A stretch of DNA of 5,786 nucleotides from Omnitrophica bacterium GWA2_52_8 (GCA_001804025.1 MHFC01000104.1:1-5786); one strand, 5' to 3'; counted from the first letter of the stretch, positions 1 through 5,106 are shown. Numbers and translations are program-made. The notes: generated from the letters alone by a model not told the origin.

Positions 1-140
1 TCGCATGGGGCTCCATCGTTTTCGGGGGCTTCATGGCGTTCGCCTTCTTCTTATTAATAGGCCGTCCGCTTTATGAAATATGGGTCATGCCCCTATGGGA
101 GAAAAAATGGGGCGATCAAATACCCTGGTTTCTCGGATAA
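1..140 (+). CDS. C-terminal fragment of an integral membrane protein, partial at the 5' side
   Basis: An open frame enters from the left edge (first complete codon at position 3) and runs 45 codons to TAA at 138-140. It begins with a glycine- and phenylalanine-rich hydrophobic stretch (about residues 4-20, GSIVFGGFMAFAFFLLIG) that reads as the last membrane helix. A tryptophan-rich polar tail follows (EIWVMPLWEKKWGDQIPWFLG). Only one nucleotide separates its stop from the octaheme cytochrome start, so the two are very probably co-transcribed and translationally coupled. In this setting a membrane quinol-cytochrome oxidoreductase subunit (cytochrome b or NrfD-like) is a reasonable guess, but no diagnostic motif lies in the visible part and I do not assign a family. 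That it is a real coding end is fairly secure; the function is not. Confidence 0.7.
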   Translation, partial: AWGSIVFGGFMAFAFFLLIGRPLYEIWVMPLWEKKWGDQIPWFLG

Positions 141-141
141 A

Positions 142-918
142 ATGAATTTCCGCAGGCTGTTCCGGCCCTCATTGGTTTTCGCTTTTCTTCTCGCATTCCT
201 TCCGGCCGTCCAAAACCAGGCGCTTGCGCTGAAAGATCCGGGAACCTCCCCTTTTGAAATGGAAACAATCAAAGGGGCGGCGTATGTCGGGTCCGATACC
301 TGCTCGGCCTGTCATGAAAAAGAAGTGCACGAATTCATGCAGTCCCCGCATGCGCGCGTCAGCATTCCGAAAGAAGGGCTTGAGGCGCAGGGCTGTGAAA
401 TCTGCCACGGTCCGGCCAGCCTGCATGTGGAAGCCAGCGGCGGACGGGGAAATATTCTTAATCCCAAGAGCGACGCCGCAACCTGTTTTGCGTGCCATAT
501 GGACAAAAAAGCGGAATTCAATCTTCCGCATCATCATCCGGTGCTGGAAGGCAAAATGAACTGTACCTCGTGCCACAAACCGCATGCCGCTGAGGTGCGG
601 CCGTGGTCGGCCACGTCGCTGGAGAATATTAATCAGGCCTGCTTCGATTGCCACAAGGAACAGCGCGGGCCTTTTGTGTGGGAACATGAGGCAGTACGCG
701 AAGGCTGTGTGACGTGTCATGCCGTCCACGGATCCCTTCATGCGAAAATGCTGGTCGCGCGGGACAATAACATTTGCTTCCGCTGCCACACGCAGGCGAA
801 TTTTCCCGTAATCGGCCTGCAAAACCACGGGACACGCGTCCCGCAAGGAACCTGCTTCAGTGCCGGCTGTCATACGGCCGTGCACGGGTCCAATTTCGAC
901 GATCACTTGCGTTACTAG
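142..918 (+). CDS. Secreted octaheme c-type cytochrome, MtrA/DmsE/OmaB-like electron conduit
   Basis: This 258-aa protein has a Sec signal peptide (RR at residues 4-5, hydrophobic 11-22, likely cleavage after ALA at 27-29). It has seven CXXCH heme sites with heme-binding His at residues 58, 89, 119, 145, 171, 193 and 216, plus one expanded CX4CH site (C238, C243, H244), giving eight predicted hemes. Many other His residues (63, 70, 95, 130-132, 148, 182, 196, 200, 229, 248, 255) can supply bis-His axial ligands. The tight heme spacing is typical of a multiheme wire. DmsE/MtrA proteins usually carry ten hemes, whereas Geobacter OmaB-type periplasmic conduit cytochromes carry eight, so the latter is the closer match by heme number. 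The barrel gene downstream supports a conduit role in the periplasm or outer membrane. The frame is open back to an ATG at 73, but that would overlap the upstream gene and bury the signal peptide, so ATG 142 is chosen. Multiheme cytochrome: very sure. Exact subfamily: moderate. Confidence 0.93.
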   Translation: MNFRRLFRPSLVFAFLLAFLPAVQNQALALKDPGTSPFEMETIKGAAYVGSDTCSACHEKEVHEFMQSPHARVSIPKEGLEAQGCEICHGPASLHVEASGGRGNILNPKSDAATCFACHMDKKAEFNLPHHHPVLEGKMNCTSCHKPHAAEVRPWSATSLENINQACFDCHKEQRGPFVWEHEAVREGCVTCHAVHGSLHAKMLVARDNNICFRCHTQANFPVIGLQNHGTRVPQGTCFSAGCHTAVHGSNFDDHLRY

Positions 919-950
919 GTAATTGTTCAAAAGTCTTTTGATATTTGTGA
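915..950 (+). repeat. Left arm of an imperfect ~36-bp inverted repeat bounding the non-coding block
   Basis: The reverse complement of 915-950 aligns with 1352-1388 at 28 of 36 positions with one single-base gap. The core is a perfect 9-bp match, AAGTCTTTT at 931-939 against AAAAGACTT at 1364-1372. The outer end of this arm overlaps the TAG stop codon of the octaheme gene. The match was found by eye; no statistical test was run. Confidence 0.6.
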
Positions 951-960
951 GCTGTTATTT

Positions 961-1038
961 CCCTCTCCCGGCGGGAGAGGGTTAGGGTGAGGGGAAGCAA
1001 CCTCATGTTAATAAAAAAAAATATTCCACCCCTCATCC
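961..1038 (+). repeat. Two hairpins of the CCCTCTCCC/GTGAGGGG repeat type
   Basis: CCCTCTCCC (961-969) pairs perfectly with GGGAGAGGG (973-981) over a GGC loop. GGGTGAGGGG (985-994) pairs with CCCCTCATCC (1029-1038), with one G-U pair, across an AT-rich loop that contains a run of nine A. The first hairpin is not followed by a T-tract, so it is not an intrinsic terminator for the octaheme gene. The motif looks like a dispersed intergenic repeat, which needs genome context to confirm. Confidence 0.7.
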
Positions 1039-1056
1039 TCACCTTCTTGCATCCCG

Positions 1057-1252
1057 TCCGCCAAACAGCGTTGGCGGATCCGTCCTTCGGCGGACAGGGA
1101 GAAGGGAATGGTGAGTGGGCTAAACTCTTTTTCCTCTCTCCCGCTCCGCCGAAGGACGCCTGCCCGCAGCAGAAAGGGGAATCTCCGCCCGAGGCGGACG
1201 CGCCTGTATTTTCCGCCAAAGGCGGATCAGCCTCAGGCTGAGGCGGGCAGGC
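1057..1252. repeat. Cluster of nested TCCGCC/GGCGGA inverted repeats
   Basis: The perfect pairs seen are: TCCGCCAA (1057-1064) with TTGGCGGA (1071-1078); a 14-bp pair 1081-1094 with 1145-1158; GCCTGCCCGC (1158-1167) with GCGGGCAGGC (1243-1252); TCCGCC-CGA-GGCGGA (1184-1198); TCCGCC-AAA-GGCGGA (1212-1226); and TCAGCCT-C-AGGCTGA (1227-1241). Two of the small hairpins share the same six-base stem with different three-base loops, which suggests repeated insertion or duplication of one unit, or compensated drift. The two long pairs enclose the small ones, so a branched RNA structure is possible. Confidence 0.7.
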
Positions 1253-1264
1253 ACAATTTCGTGG

Positions 1265-1345
1265 ATCCCCGACACAAGCATTCGGGGATGACGAGGGCTT
1301 CATTGGCCCTCGTACTTCCCCGTGCTGGTTTAATGAAAAACCAGC
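1265..1345. repeat. Three consecutive 8-bp stem-loops
   Basis: ATCCCCGA (1265-1272) pairs with TCGGGGAT (1282-1289). ACGAGGGC (1291-1298) pairs with GCCCTCGT (1306-1313). GCTGGTTT (1324-1331) pairs with AAACCAGC (1338-1345). All are perfect, with loops of 9, 7 and 6 nt. The first and third are followed by related words (GGGGATGACGA and CGGAGATGACAA). This fits tandem pieces of a dispersed hairpin repeat family rather than a terminator, since no T-tract follows. Confidence 0.7.
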
Positions 1346-1351
1346 CGGAGA

Positions 1352-1388
1352 TGACAAAACATTAAAAGACTTATGCACTGTTACTTAG
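1352..1388 (-). repeat. Right arm of the imperfect ~36-bp inverted repeat
   Basis: This is the partner of 915-950, sharing the core AAAAGACTT at 1364-1372. Its outer end overlaps the first bases of the Shine-Dalgarno sequence of the barrel gene. Together the arms enclose about 400 bp, like the terminal inverted repeats of a MITE. No target-site duplication is obvious just outside the arms. Confidence 0.6.
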
Positions 1389-1391
1389 GAG
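1387..1391 (+). promoter_or_regulatory. Ribosome binding site that fixes the barrel start
   Basis: AGGAG lies 8 nt before ATG 1400. The frame also has an ATG at 1373, but that one has no Shine-Dalgarno sequence and would put nine extra residues ahead of the signal peptide. The upstream inverted-repeat arm touches this site, so folding of that arm could affect initiation. Confidence 0.75.
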
Positions 1392-1399
1392 ACGCCGCC

Positions 1400-3481
1400 A
1401 TGAAAAAAACAACATTGCCGCTCTTCCCCGTCCTGACAGCCCTTTTGGTTTTGGCTGCGAACGGTCCGTCTGTTTTTTGCGCCGAAGCCTCCGTCCGTTT
1501 TGCCGGCGATCCCCTGCGCTACACCTCGGTAAGCGGCGACCACGAAAAGTTCCGCGAACAGCACTGGATCCGCGAAGGCTATGAGGGGGGCATCGACGAA
1601 TTTTCCCTTGAGAGCCACGACCTCCCGGCCGATATCCGCACCTCAATTTACGTTCACTCGCTAGCCAATGATAATGACCATGAAGTGCGCGCAGATGTCA
1701 GCAAGGAGAACTTCGGTTATGTCCGCATCCGTTACAAGGAATTCAGCAAATTTTTCGACGATAACGGCGGCGTGTATTACCCTTTTCGGACGCTTGTTTC
1801 AAGCGACCTCAACCGCGACCTTGAGCTGGAAACCGGTTATTTTTCGATCGAAGCCGGACTGACGCCGGAAAATCTTCCGGCGCTTTCCTTTTTTTATGAA
1901 CGCCGTTTCAAAGACGGCCAAAAATCCCGGCTTACTTGGGCATCGGTTACCGAAGGCTCCACGGTGCGGAACATTGCCCCGTCCTGGCAGGAGATCGATG
2001 AAATCGTCGATACGTTTGCCATCCGCCTCGACGGCGACGTCAAAGGTTTCGGATTAAAAGCGGAGCAAAAATGGGAGTTGGAAGAAGCGGAATACATCCG
2101 CGAGGAACAGTTCCTGTCGACCTCCCCGTCATCCCCTTCTTCGAAAAAGATCCGCCGCCAGGAGCAGACCCCCGAAGCCCGGTCGGTCGCGACAACGGTC
2201 GAACTCGAAAAATGGGCCTCTGAGGACAAGGTTTTCATGGGCACGGCTTATCATTTTGTGCACCTTAAATCGCAGGAGTTGGAAAACATCTTTGAAATGA
2301 ACGAAAACCGCGTGATCACGAACTTCAGTAATCCGAAGCAGGTGCGCAGCGCCACGGCCGACAACGAGTTCGACGCACATACATGGGTCGCCAACAGCAT
2401 GCTGACGCCGTTCCCCTATTTGAGTTTCACAGGGAAGTTGAAATCCGAACTCATTGAACGCCACGGCAATTCCCTTTATCCCCAGGACACGACGCCGGTC
2501 TCGGCAAACGGCTCAGCCCCGGACGGCATCATCAATACGACGGAGGCAAGCAGCATCAACAATAACCTGCGGCGTTTCGGCGAGGCCTTCGGTGTCCGGT
2601 TTACGGGAGTTCCCCTCACATCGCTTTATTCGGAATTCGAGCTGGAGCAAATCCGCAATTGGCTCGCAGAAGACAGAACCAGCCTGGCCAATCAATCCGC
2701 ACCCAACGCCAACGAAATTTTCAGCCGTGAAACGATCACCAATAGCCTGGGCGGCACATGGACCCTCGGAACCCGCATTACCCCCTGCCGGTTTGTGGAC
2801 ATGACCGGACAATACCGCTACCGCCGCAGCAATAACGATTACGACGACCAGCGCGAAACCGTCCCTACCGGGTCCACCGCCCGGTCCGCCTTCTTTGACG
2901 AACTCAGCATGACGCTTCAGGAAGTTGCGACAAGAATCACATTCAAGGTCAATTCATGGCTCAGGACTTCTTTCCGCTACCGCCTGCAAACCCATAATTA
3001 CGGGAGCCGCGTCGAAAATCTCGACGAAGTCCAGACTGATATGACGGCCCATATTTTCTCCTATGATGTTTCGGTGCAGCCGGTCGCCAAAATGCTCCTG
3101 ATGAGTTCCATTACGCACCAGCAGGCCTGGGTCGAAACGCCCGCCGCGACGGCCTCCACCGCTAATACGCCGCGTTTTGACTTCGATTACACGTCGTGGT
3201 TTATCACCGGCGAATACCAGGTGCATGAAAAGGTGAGCTTCTGGTCCTCCTGGATGATCACACTGGCATCGAATTTTAATAACTTCTCAAGCGTCGGATT
3301 GCCATTAGGCGCCGATTTCACTCAAATGGATCTGGGAACCGGACTGCGGGTTGCCGTAACGGAGGCATTTTCGGTGGAACCCCGGTATGACTATTTTAAC
3401 TATCTACCTTCAACTCTGACTGATGTGAGCGACTATCACGCTCACATGATTGGTTTTAAAGGCACTGTCCAATGGGGATAA
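1400..3481 (+). CDS. MtrB/PioB-like outer-membrane beta-barrel, decaheme-associated porin family
   Basis: This 693-aa protein has a clear signal peptide (KK at residues 2-3, hydrophobic 5-20, cleavage near AEA at 28-30). The mature part consists of alternating hydrophobic/polar strands rich in Tyr, Phe, Trp, Arg, Asn and Asp, with short turns and longer polar loops. Examples are a Ser/Pro/Lys-rich loop coded around 2120-2170 and an Asn/Ser/Thr-rich stretch around 2500-2570. Near the N-terminus, a conserved-looking segment (KFREQHWIREGYEGGIDEF) resembles the start of MtrB/PioB barrels. The length is close to Shewanella MtrB (about 700 aa). Motifs such as TGQYRYRRSNNDYDD and FITGEYQVHEKVSFW are typical barrel hairpins. 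The known family role is an outer-membrane sheath insulating a multiheme cytochrome, and the octaheme gene upstream supports this. Only two Cys are present, one in the signal peptide, so the N-terminal CXXC of Shewanella MtrB is absent. The protein ends in WG rather than the usual terminal Phe. A generic large outer-membrane porin is the alternative. Confidence 0.8.
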   Translation: MKKTTLPLFPVLTALLVLAANGPSVFCAEASVRFAGDPLRYTSVSGDHEKFREQHWIREGYEGGIDEFSLESHDLPADIRTSIYVHSLANDNDHEVRADVSKENFGYVRIRYKEFSKFFDDNGGVYYPFRTLVSSDLNRDLELETGYFSIEAGLTPENLPALSFFYERRFKDGQKSRLTWASVTEGSTVRNIAPSWQEIDEIVDTFAIRLDGDVKGFGLKAEQKWELEEAEYIREEQFLSTSPSSPSSKKIRRQEQTPEARSVATTVELEKWASEDKVFMGTAYHFVHLKSQELENIFEMNENRVITNFSNPKQVRSATADNEFDAHTWVANSMLTPFPYLSFTGKLKSELIERHGNSLYPQDTTPVSANGSAPDGIINTTEASSINNNLRRFGEAFGVRFTGVPLTSLYSEFELEQIRNWLAEDRTSLANQSAPNANEIFSRETITNSLGGTWTLGTRITPCRFVDMTGQYRYRRSNNDYDDQRETVPTGSTARSAFFDELSMTLQEVATRITFKVNSWLRTSFRYRLQTHNYGSRVENLDEVQTDMTAHIFSYDVSVQPVAKMLLMSSITHQQAWVETPAATASTANTPRFDFDYTSWFITGEYQVHEKVSFWSSWMITLASNFNNFSSVGLPLGADFTQMDLGTGLRVAVTEAFSVEPRYDYFNYLPSTLTDVSDYHAHMIGFKGTVQWG

Positions 3482-3485
3482 ATAA

Positions 3486-3860
3486 ATGAAAATACCGCTT
3501 TTAAACCGGTTTATGTTGTCAACAGGATTAACCGCTGTTGTCTTGTTTGGCGGAGCTCCTGGAAATTTCTTCGGGCCGCCGGCAGCTTCTGCGGCCAGCG
3601 CGGACGTCGTTGCACAAGGGCGGGAATTATTCAAAAAAAAAGAAGGTCTCGGCGCCAAATTCGCCTGCATTCTTTGCCACAAAAAAAAGAAAGCGATCAA
3701 ACGCTCGGTAGTGGAAAAACTCGACGATGCGGCACTGGCAAAAGTGATCAATAAGCAGATCGTCGCAAAATCCAAGGGGGCAAAAGGCATTGCCGAAGAC
3801 GGCGAACAAATGCAAGCCCTGATTGCCTACATCCGCCAGGAACACATTACAAAGGGCTAG
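3486..3860 (+). CDS. Small secreted monoheme c-type cytochrome
   Basis: This 124-aa protein has a signal peptide (K2, R8, hydrophobic about 10-22, Ala-rich cleavage region PAASAASA at 32-39) and a single heme site CILCH (C61, C64, H65). The mature part is about 85 aa. Its fold order is class I-like: an N-terminal helix (DVVAQGRELFKKK), the heme motif, and a C-terminal helix (GEQMQALIAYIRQ) typical of the last helix of cytochrome c. It is strongly Lys-rich, especially after the heme (HKKKKAIKR). The expected distal Met loop is not evident: after the heme only M109 and H120 remain as conventional ligands. The start is 4 nt after the barrel stop, with a GGGGA-like site inside the barrel end, so co-expression with the barrel is very likely. 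A soluble periplasmic shuttle feeding the octaheme protein is the inferred role. Two poly-A runs (3633-3641, 3681-3688) flank the heme codons. Confidence 0.88.
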   Translation: MKIPLLNRFMLSTGLTAVVLFGGAPGNFFGPPAASAASADVVAQGRELFKKKEGLGAKFACILCHKKKKAIKRSVVEKLDDAALAKVINKQIVAKSKGAKGIAEDGEQMQALIAYIRQEHITKG

Positions 3861-3944
3861 TAATGCCTTGTCATTTTAATTTTTCGGGGATCAAGATTCC
3901 GCTTTCAGCGCTTCTCCGCCTGCAAGAACGATGGCTGGATTGAC

Positions 3945-4403
3945 TTAAACCGCGTCTTCCAGCCGCATAACGCGGTAGAACCCCTGCGTCTCAACAATCA
4001 TAAATACGCAAGCAGCCAGCACGCACGCGAAACCCAGCATAAAAACCCCGACAATCCACGGATGAAAACTCCCCGCAAGGTACAGGTCCGCAAAAATCAA
4101 AACGGAGCTCACCGAAAAGCCGACGATTCCCGAATAGGCGGCCAAAATCGCGTTACGGATGAAAAAAGCCCGGCGCATCAGCTGCTCCAGCTGCCGCTCA
4201 AGATTCTGCAGGCGATCTTCTTCAAACGCAGCCAGGACGGTTTTCTGGACCAGCAGCCTCTTTTCATTATTAAGAAGCCTGAAGCGGCTTGCAAGGTTGG
4301 AAAACTTGGTTTGAAAGCCCAAAAGCAGGAGCGCAGAGCTCGACACCATCACGGCCGGCGCCACAACATATTGAATGGCTTTGATTGTCTCCGAAATTTC
4401 CAT
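3945..4403 (-). CDS. DUF2721 family membrane protein
   Basis: The 152-aa product has three predicted membrane helices (about residues 12-30, 82-105 and 113-136). Between the first two lies a cytoplasmic, charged, coiled-coil-like segment (about 45-78, including NNEKRLLV and RLQNLERQLEQLMRR). The pattern of an N-terminal helix with a conserved Pro (VVAPAVMVSSSALLLLGFQ), then a short Arg-rich segment (SRFRLLNNE), then a helical arm and two more helices is that of the DUF2721 family, whose function is unknown. The length fits the family (about 130-150 aa). The ATG at 4403 is preceded by a good Shine-Dalgarno sequence. The gene converges on the cytochrome operon across an 84-nt gap and is probably functionally independent of it. 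Family recognition is from memory of the pattern, not a search. Confidence 0.8.
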   Translation of the reverse strand: MEISETIKAIQYVVAPAVMVSSSALLLLGFQTKFSNLASRFRLLNNEKRLLVQKTVLAAFEEDRLQNLERQLEQLMRRAFFIRNAILAAYSGIVGFSVSSVLIFADLYLAGSFHPWIVGVFMLGFACVLAACVFMIVETQGFYRVMRLEDAV

Positions 4404-4410
4404 AATAATG

Positions 4411-4417
4411 CCTTTCC
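4411..4417 (-). promoter_or_regulatory. Ribosome binding site of the DUF2721 gene
   Basis: On the minus strand GGAAAGG sits 7 nt before the ATG at 4403. This supports that start over an extension, since the frame has no better-placed upstream ATG. Confidence 0.65.
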
Positions 4418-4433
4418 GTAAAATATATAAAAT

Positions 4434-4463
4434 TTGAGAAATAACTTCTGTTTATTCTATAAG
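4434..4463 (+). promoter_or_regulatory. Sigma70-type promoter for the 64-aa gene
   Basis: TTGAGA (4434-4439, five of six consensus) is followed after 18 nt by TATAAG (4458-4463, five of six). The surroundings are AT-rich, unlike the coding DNA nearby. Transcription would begin near 4470 and give a leader of about 157 nt before the ATG at 4627. The same AT-rich stretch probably also holds the minus-strand promoter of the DUF2721 gene, but I could not pick one with confidence. Confidence 0.6.
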
Positions 4464-4494
4464 AAACCGTTCCGTTTTGAAAGCAGCCTTCAGA

Positions 4495-4559
4495 GAACCG
4501 GCTTGGCATGGCTTATGCTTTAACCTCCGCTAACTGCGAGTCTCCGCTGAAGCTGGTTC
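4495..4559 (+). other. Structured 5' leader with a 10-bp long-range stem
   Basis: GAACCGGCTT (4495-4504) pairs with AAGCTGGTTC (4550-4559) in RNA over all ten positions, including one G-U pair. The stem encloses 45 nt that contain a small GCAT/ATGC hairpin and two copies of CTCCGCT (about 4525-4531 and 4542-4548). It sits inside the predicted leader of the 64-aa gene, well upstream of its ribosome binding site. I compared it from memory with the common riboswitch cores (c-di-GMP, TPP, fluoride) and recognised none. It may be an RNA control element, a small RNA, or chance pairing. Confidence 0.4.
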
Positions 4560-4613
4560 CCATAGAGACCCGCCGAAATTGTTGGAAAAATCAACAAAAA
4601 GGTAAGTTCGTAG

Positions 4614-4620
4614 AAGGAGG
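4614..4620 (+). promoter_or_regulatory. Very strong ribosome binding site of the 64-aa gene
   Basis: AAGGAGG, a near-perfect anti-16S match, lies 6 nt before ATG 4627. This is the main reason for accepting such a short ORF as a real gene. Confidence 0.8.
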
Positions 4621-4626
4621 CGTTCT

Positions 4627-4821
4627 ATGACGGTTTTCAGCAAGAGAGCGGATTTAATGATCAAACAATGGATGGCTCTGGAAGAAAAGAGGCTGCAGGA
4701 GTTACCGGCCCAGAAGAAGCTTGAAGCGAGAAAATTAAAAAACCGCATGACTTTAAACGAACCGGCGAATTTCCGGCTGCCCATGCCGCCCTCAGATGAG
4801 CTTTACCGCCGGCCGCTTTGA
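4627..4821 (+). CDS. Small basic hypothetical protein (64 aa)
   Basis: I do not recognise a family. The product has no signal peptide or membrane helix. Residues about 9-42 form a likely amphipathic helix rich in Lys, Arg, Glu and Leu (for example LEEKRLQEL and KKLEARKLKNR). An extended Pro-containing tail follows (PANFRLPMPPSDELYRRPL). The net charge is positive, so a nucleic-acid- or ribosome-associated role is possible but unproven. Its support as a gene is the AAGGAGG site, an upstream promoter-like sequence and a stem-loop starting at the stop codon. It stands alone, convergent with the 62-aa ORF on the other strand and divergent from the DUF2721 gene. Confidence 0.7.
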   Translation: MTVFSKRADLMIKQWMALEEKRLQELPAQKKLEARKLKNRMTLNEPANFRLPMPPSDELYRRPL

Positions 4822-4839
4822 TCATGCTAAAGCGGCGGT
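4805..4839 (+). terminator. Stem-loop after the 64-aa gene, possible terminator
   Basis: CCGCTTT (4813-4819) pairs with AAAGCGG (4829-4835). ACCGCC (4805-4810) can alternatively extend pairing with GGCGGT (4834-4839) through a bulge. The TGA stop lies at the top of the left arm and loop. Only three T follow (4839-4841), so if it terminates it is weak. It lies between two convergent genes and could serve both. Confidence 0.4.
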
Positions 4840-4852
4840 TTGGCTTCCCGAG

Positions 4853-5041
4853 TCAGGCTGCCCAATTAACGGCAGAAGCGGAAGGCTGAAGGTTCCTGAT
4901 GATTTCAGCTTGAATCGCGTCCGCCGGCACAACGTCCCGGATTTCATTGAGCGGCAGGCCGCACCAAACCGCCATGCGGATCAGGGCCGCCACATCCAAT
5001 TCAAAGCGGTTTAATGATTGATAAAGCATCCTTTCCATCAT
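4853..5041 (-). CDS. Small hypothetical protein (62 aa)
   Basis: I do not recognise a family. The product is mostly helical in appearance (LYQSLNRFELDVAALIRMAV, then LNEIRDVVPADAIQAEIIRN), with one Cys (residue 27), no signal peptide and no clear membrane helix. On the minus strand AAGAGGA precedes two successive ATG codons (5041 and 5038); the second has the better spacing of about 6-7 nt, so the protein may be 61 aa. A promoter-like pair lies at 5107-5135. The ORF is convergent with the 64-aa gene. The ribosome binding site and promoter favour a real gene, but the short length leaves doubt. Confidence 0.55.
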   Translation of the reverse strand: MMERMLYQSLNRFELDVAALIRMAVWCGLPLNEIRDVVPADAIQAEIIRNLQPSASAVNWAA

Positions 5042-5106
5042 AAATCCTCTTTCCTCGGCTCGATTTTCACGATTTCCAAATCTGATAGTTGTTAACTTAT
5101 AGATAA

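Larger units (their letters stand above)
919..1399. repeat. 481-nt non-coding, hairpin-dense composite repeat between octaheme and barrel genes
   Basis: No convincing gene lies here. The open frames on both strands (for example 857-1378 minus and 987-1241 plus) have low-complexity Pro/Ser/Gly-rich products and follow the repeats. At least eleven short inverted repeats occupy the block, many of them perfect. They include several versions of a TCCGCC...GGCGGA stem and a CCCTCTCCC...GGGAGAGGG stem followed by a GGGTGAGGGG motif of the kind seen in dispersed intergenic repeats. The block is bounded by matching imperfect inverted arms (915-950 and 1352-1388). I see no clear sigma70 promoter and no hairpin with a T-tract, so transcription may read through. 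Inferred roles: a non-autonomous or REP-like insertion, and an intercistronic RNA structure that could set the ratio of cytochrome to barrel. Confidence 0.75.

Noticed and set aside
73..141. Longer start for the octaheme cytochrome at ATG 73
   Set aside because: It would overlap the upstream membrane-protein gene by 68 nt and add a charged stretch before an otherwise perfect signal peptide; ATG 142 fits much better.
169..930. 253-codon minus-strand open frame opposite the octaheme gene
   Set aside because: It lies wholly opposite a secure multiheme gene, and its His/Cys/Arg content mirrors that gene's codons; no ribosome binding site or family pattern.
961..981. Rho-independent terminator after the octaheme gene
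   Set aside because: The stem is strong but is followed by TTAGGGTGAGG, not a T-tract.
987..1365. Short plus-strand frames of 84 and 85 codons in the non-coding block
   Set aside because: Neither has a convincing ribosome binding site; they overlap each other in different frames and translate the hairpin repeats.
857..1378. 173-codon minus-strand frame across the non-coding block
   Set aside because: The product is low-complexity and dictated by the inverted repeats, and it overlaps the end of the octaheme gene; it is a by-product of GC-rich hairpins.
919..1399. CRISPR array
   Set aside because: The repeats are inverted and of mixed type with no regular spacing, and there are no unique spacers of constant length.
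3885..3905. Terminator between the small cytochrome and the DUF2721 gene
   Set aside because: GGGATC and GATTCC can pair with one G-U, but only two bases separate the arms and no T-tract follows on either strand.
4062..4421. 119-codon plus-strand frame opposite the DUF2721 gene
   Set aside because: The minus-strand product has coherent membrane helices and a good ribosome binding site; the plus frame has a patternless, highly basic product.
4530..4784. 84-codon minus-strand frame opposite the 64-aa gene
   Set aside because: No ribosome binding site comparable to the AAGGAGG on the plus strand; its hydrophobic stretches are the antisense of Lys/Glu-rich codons.
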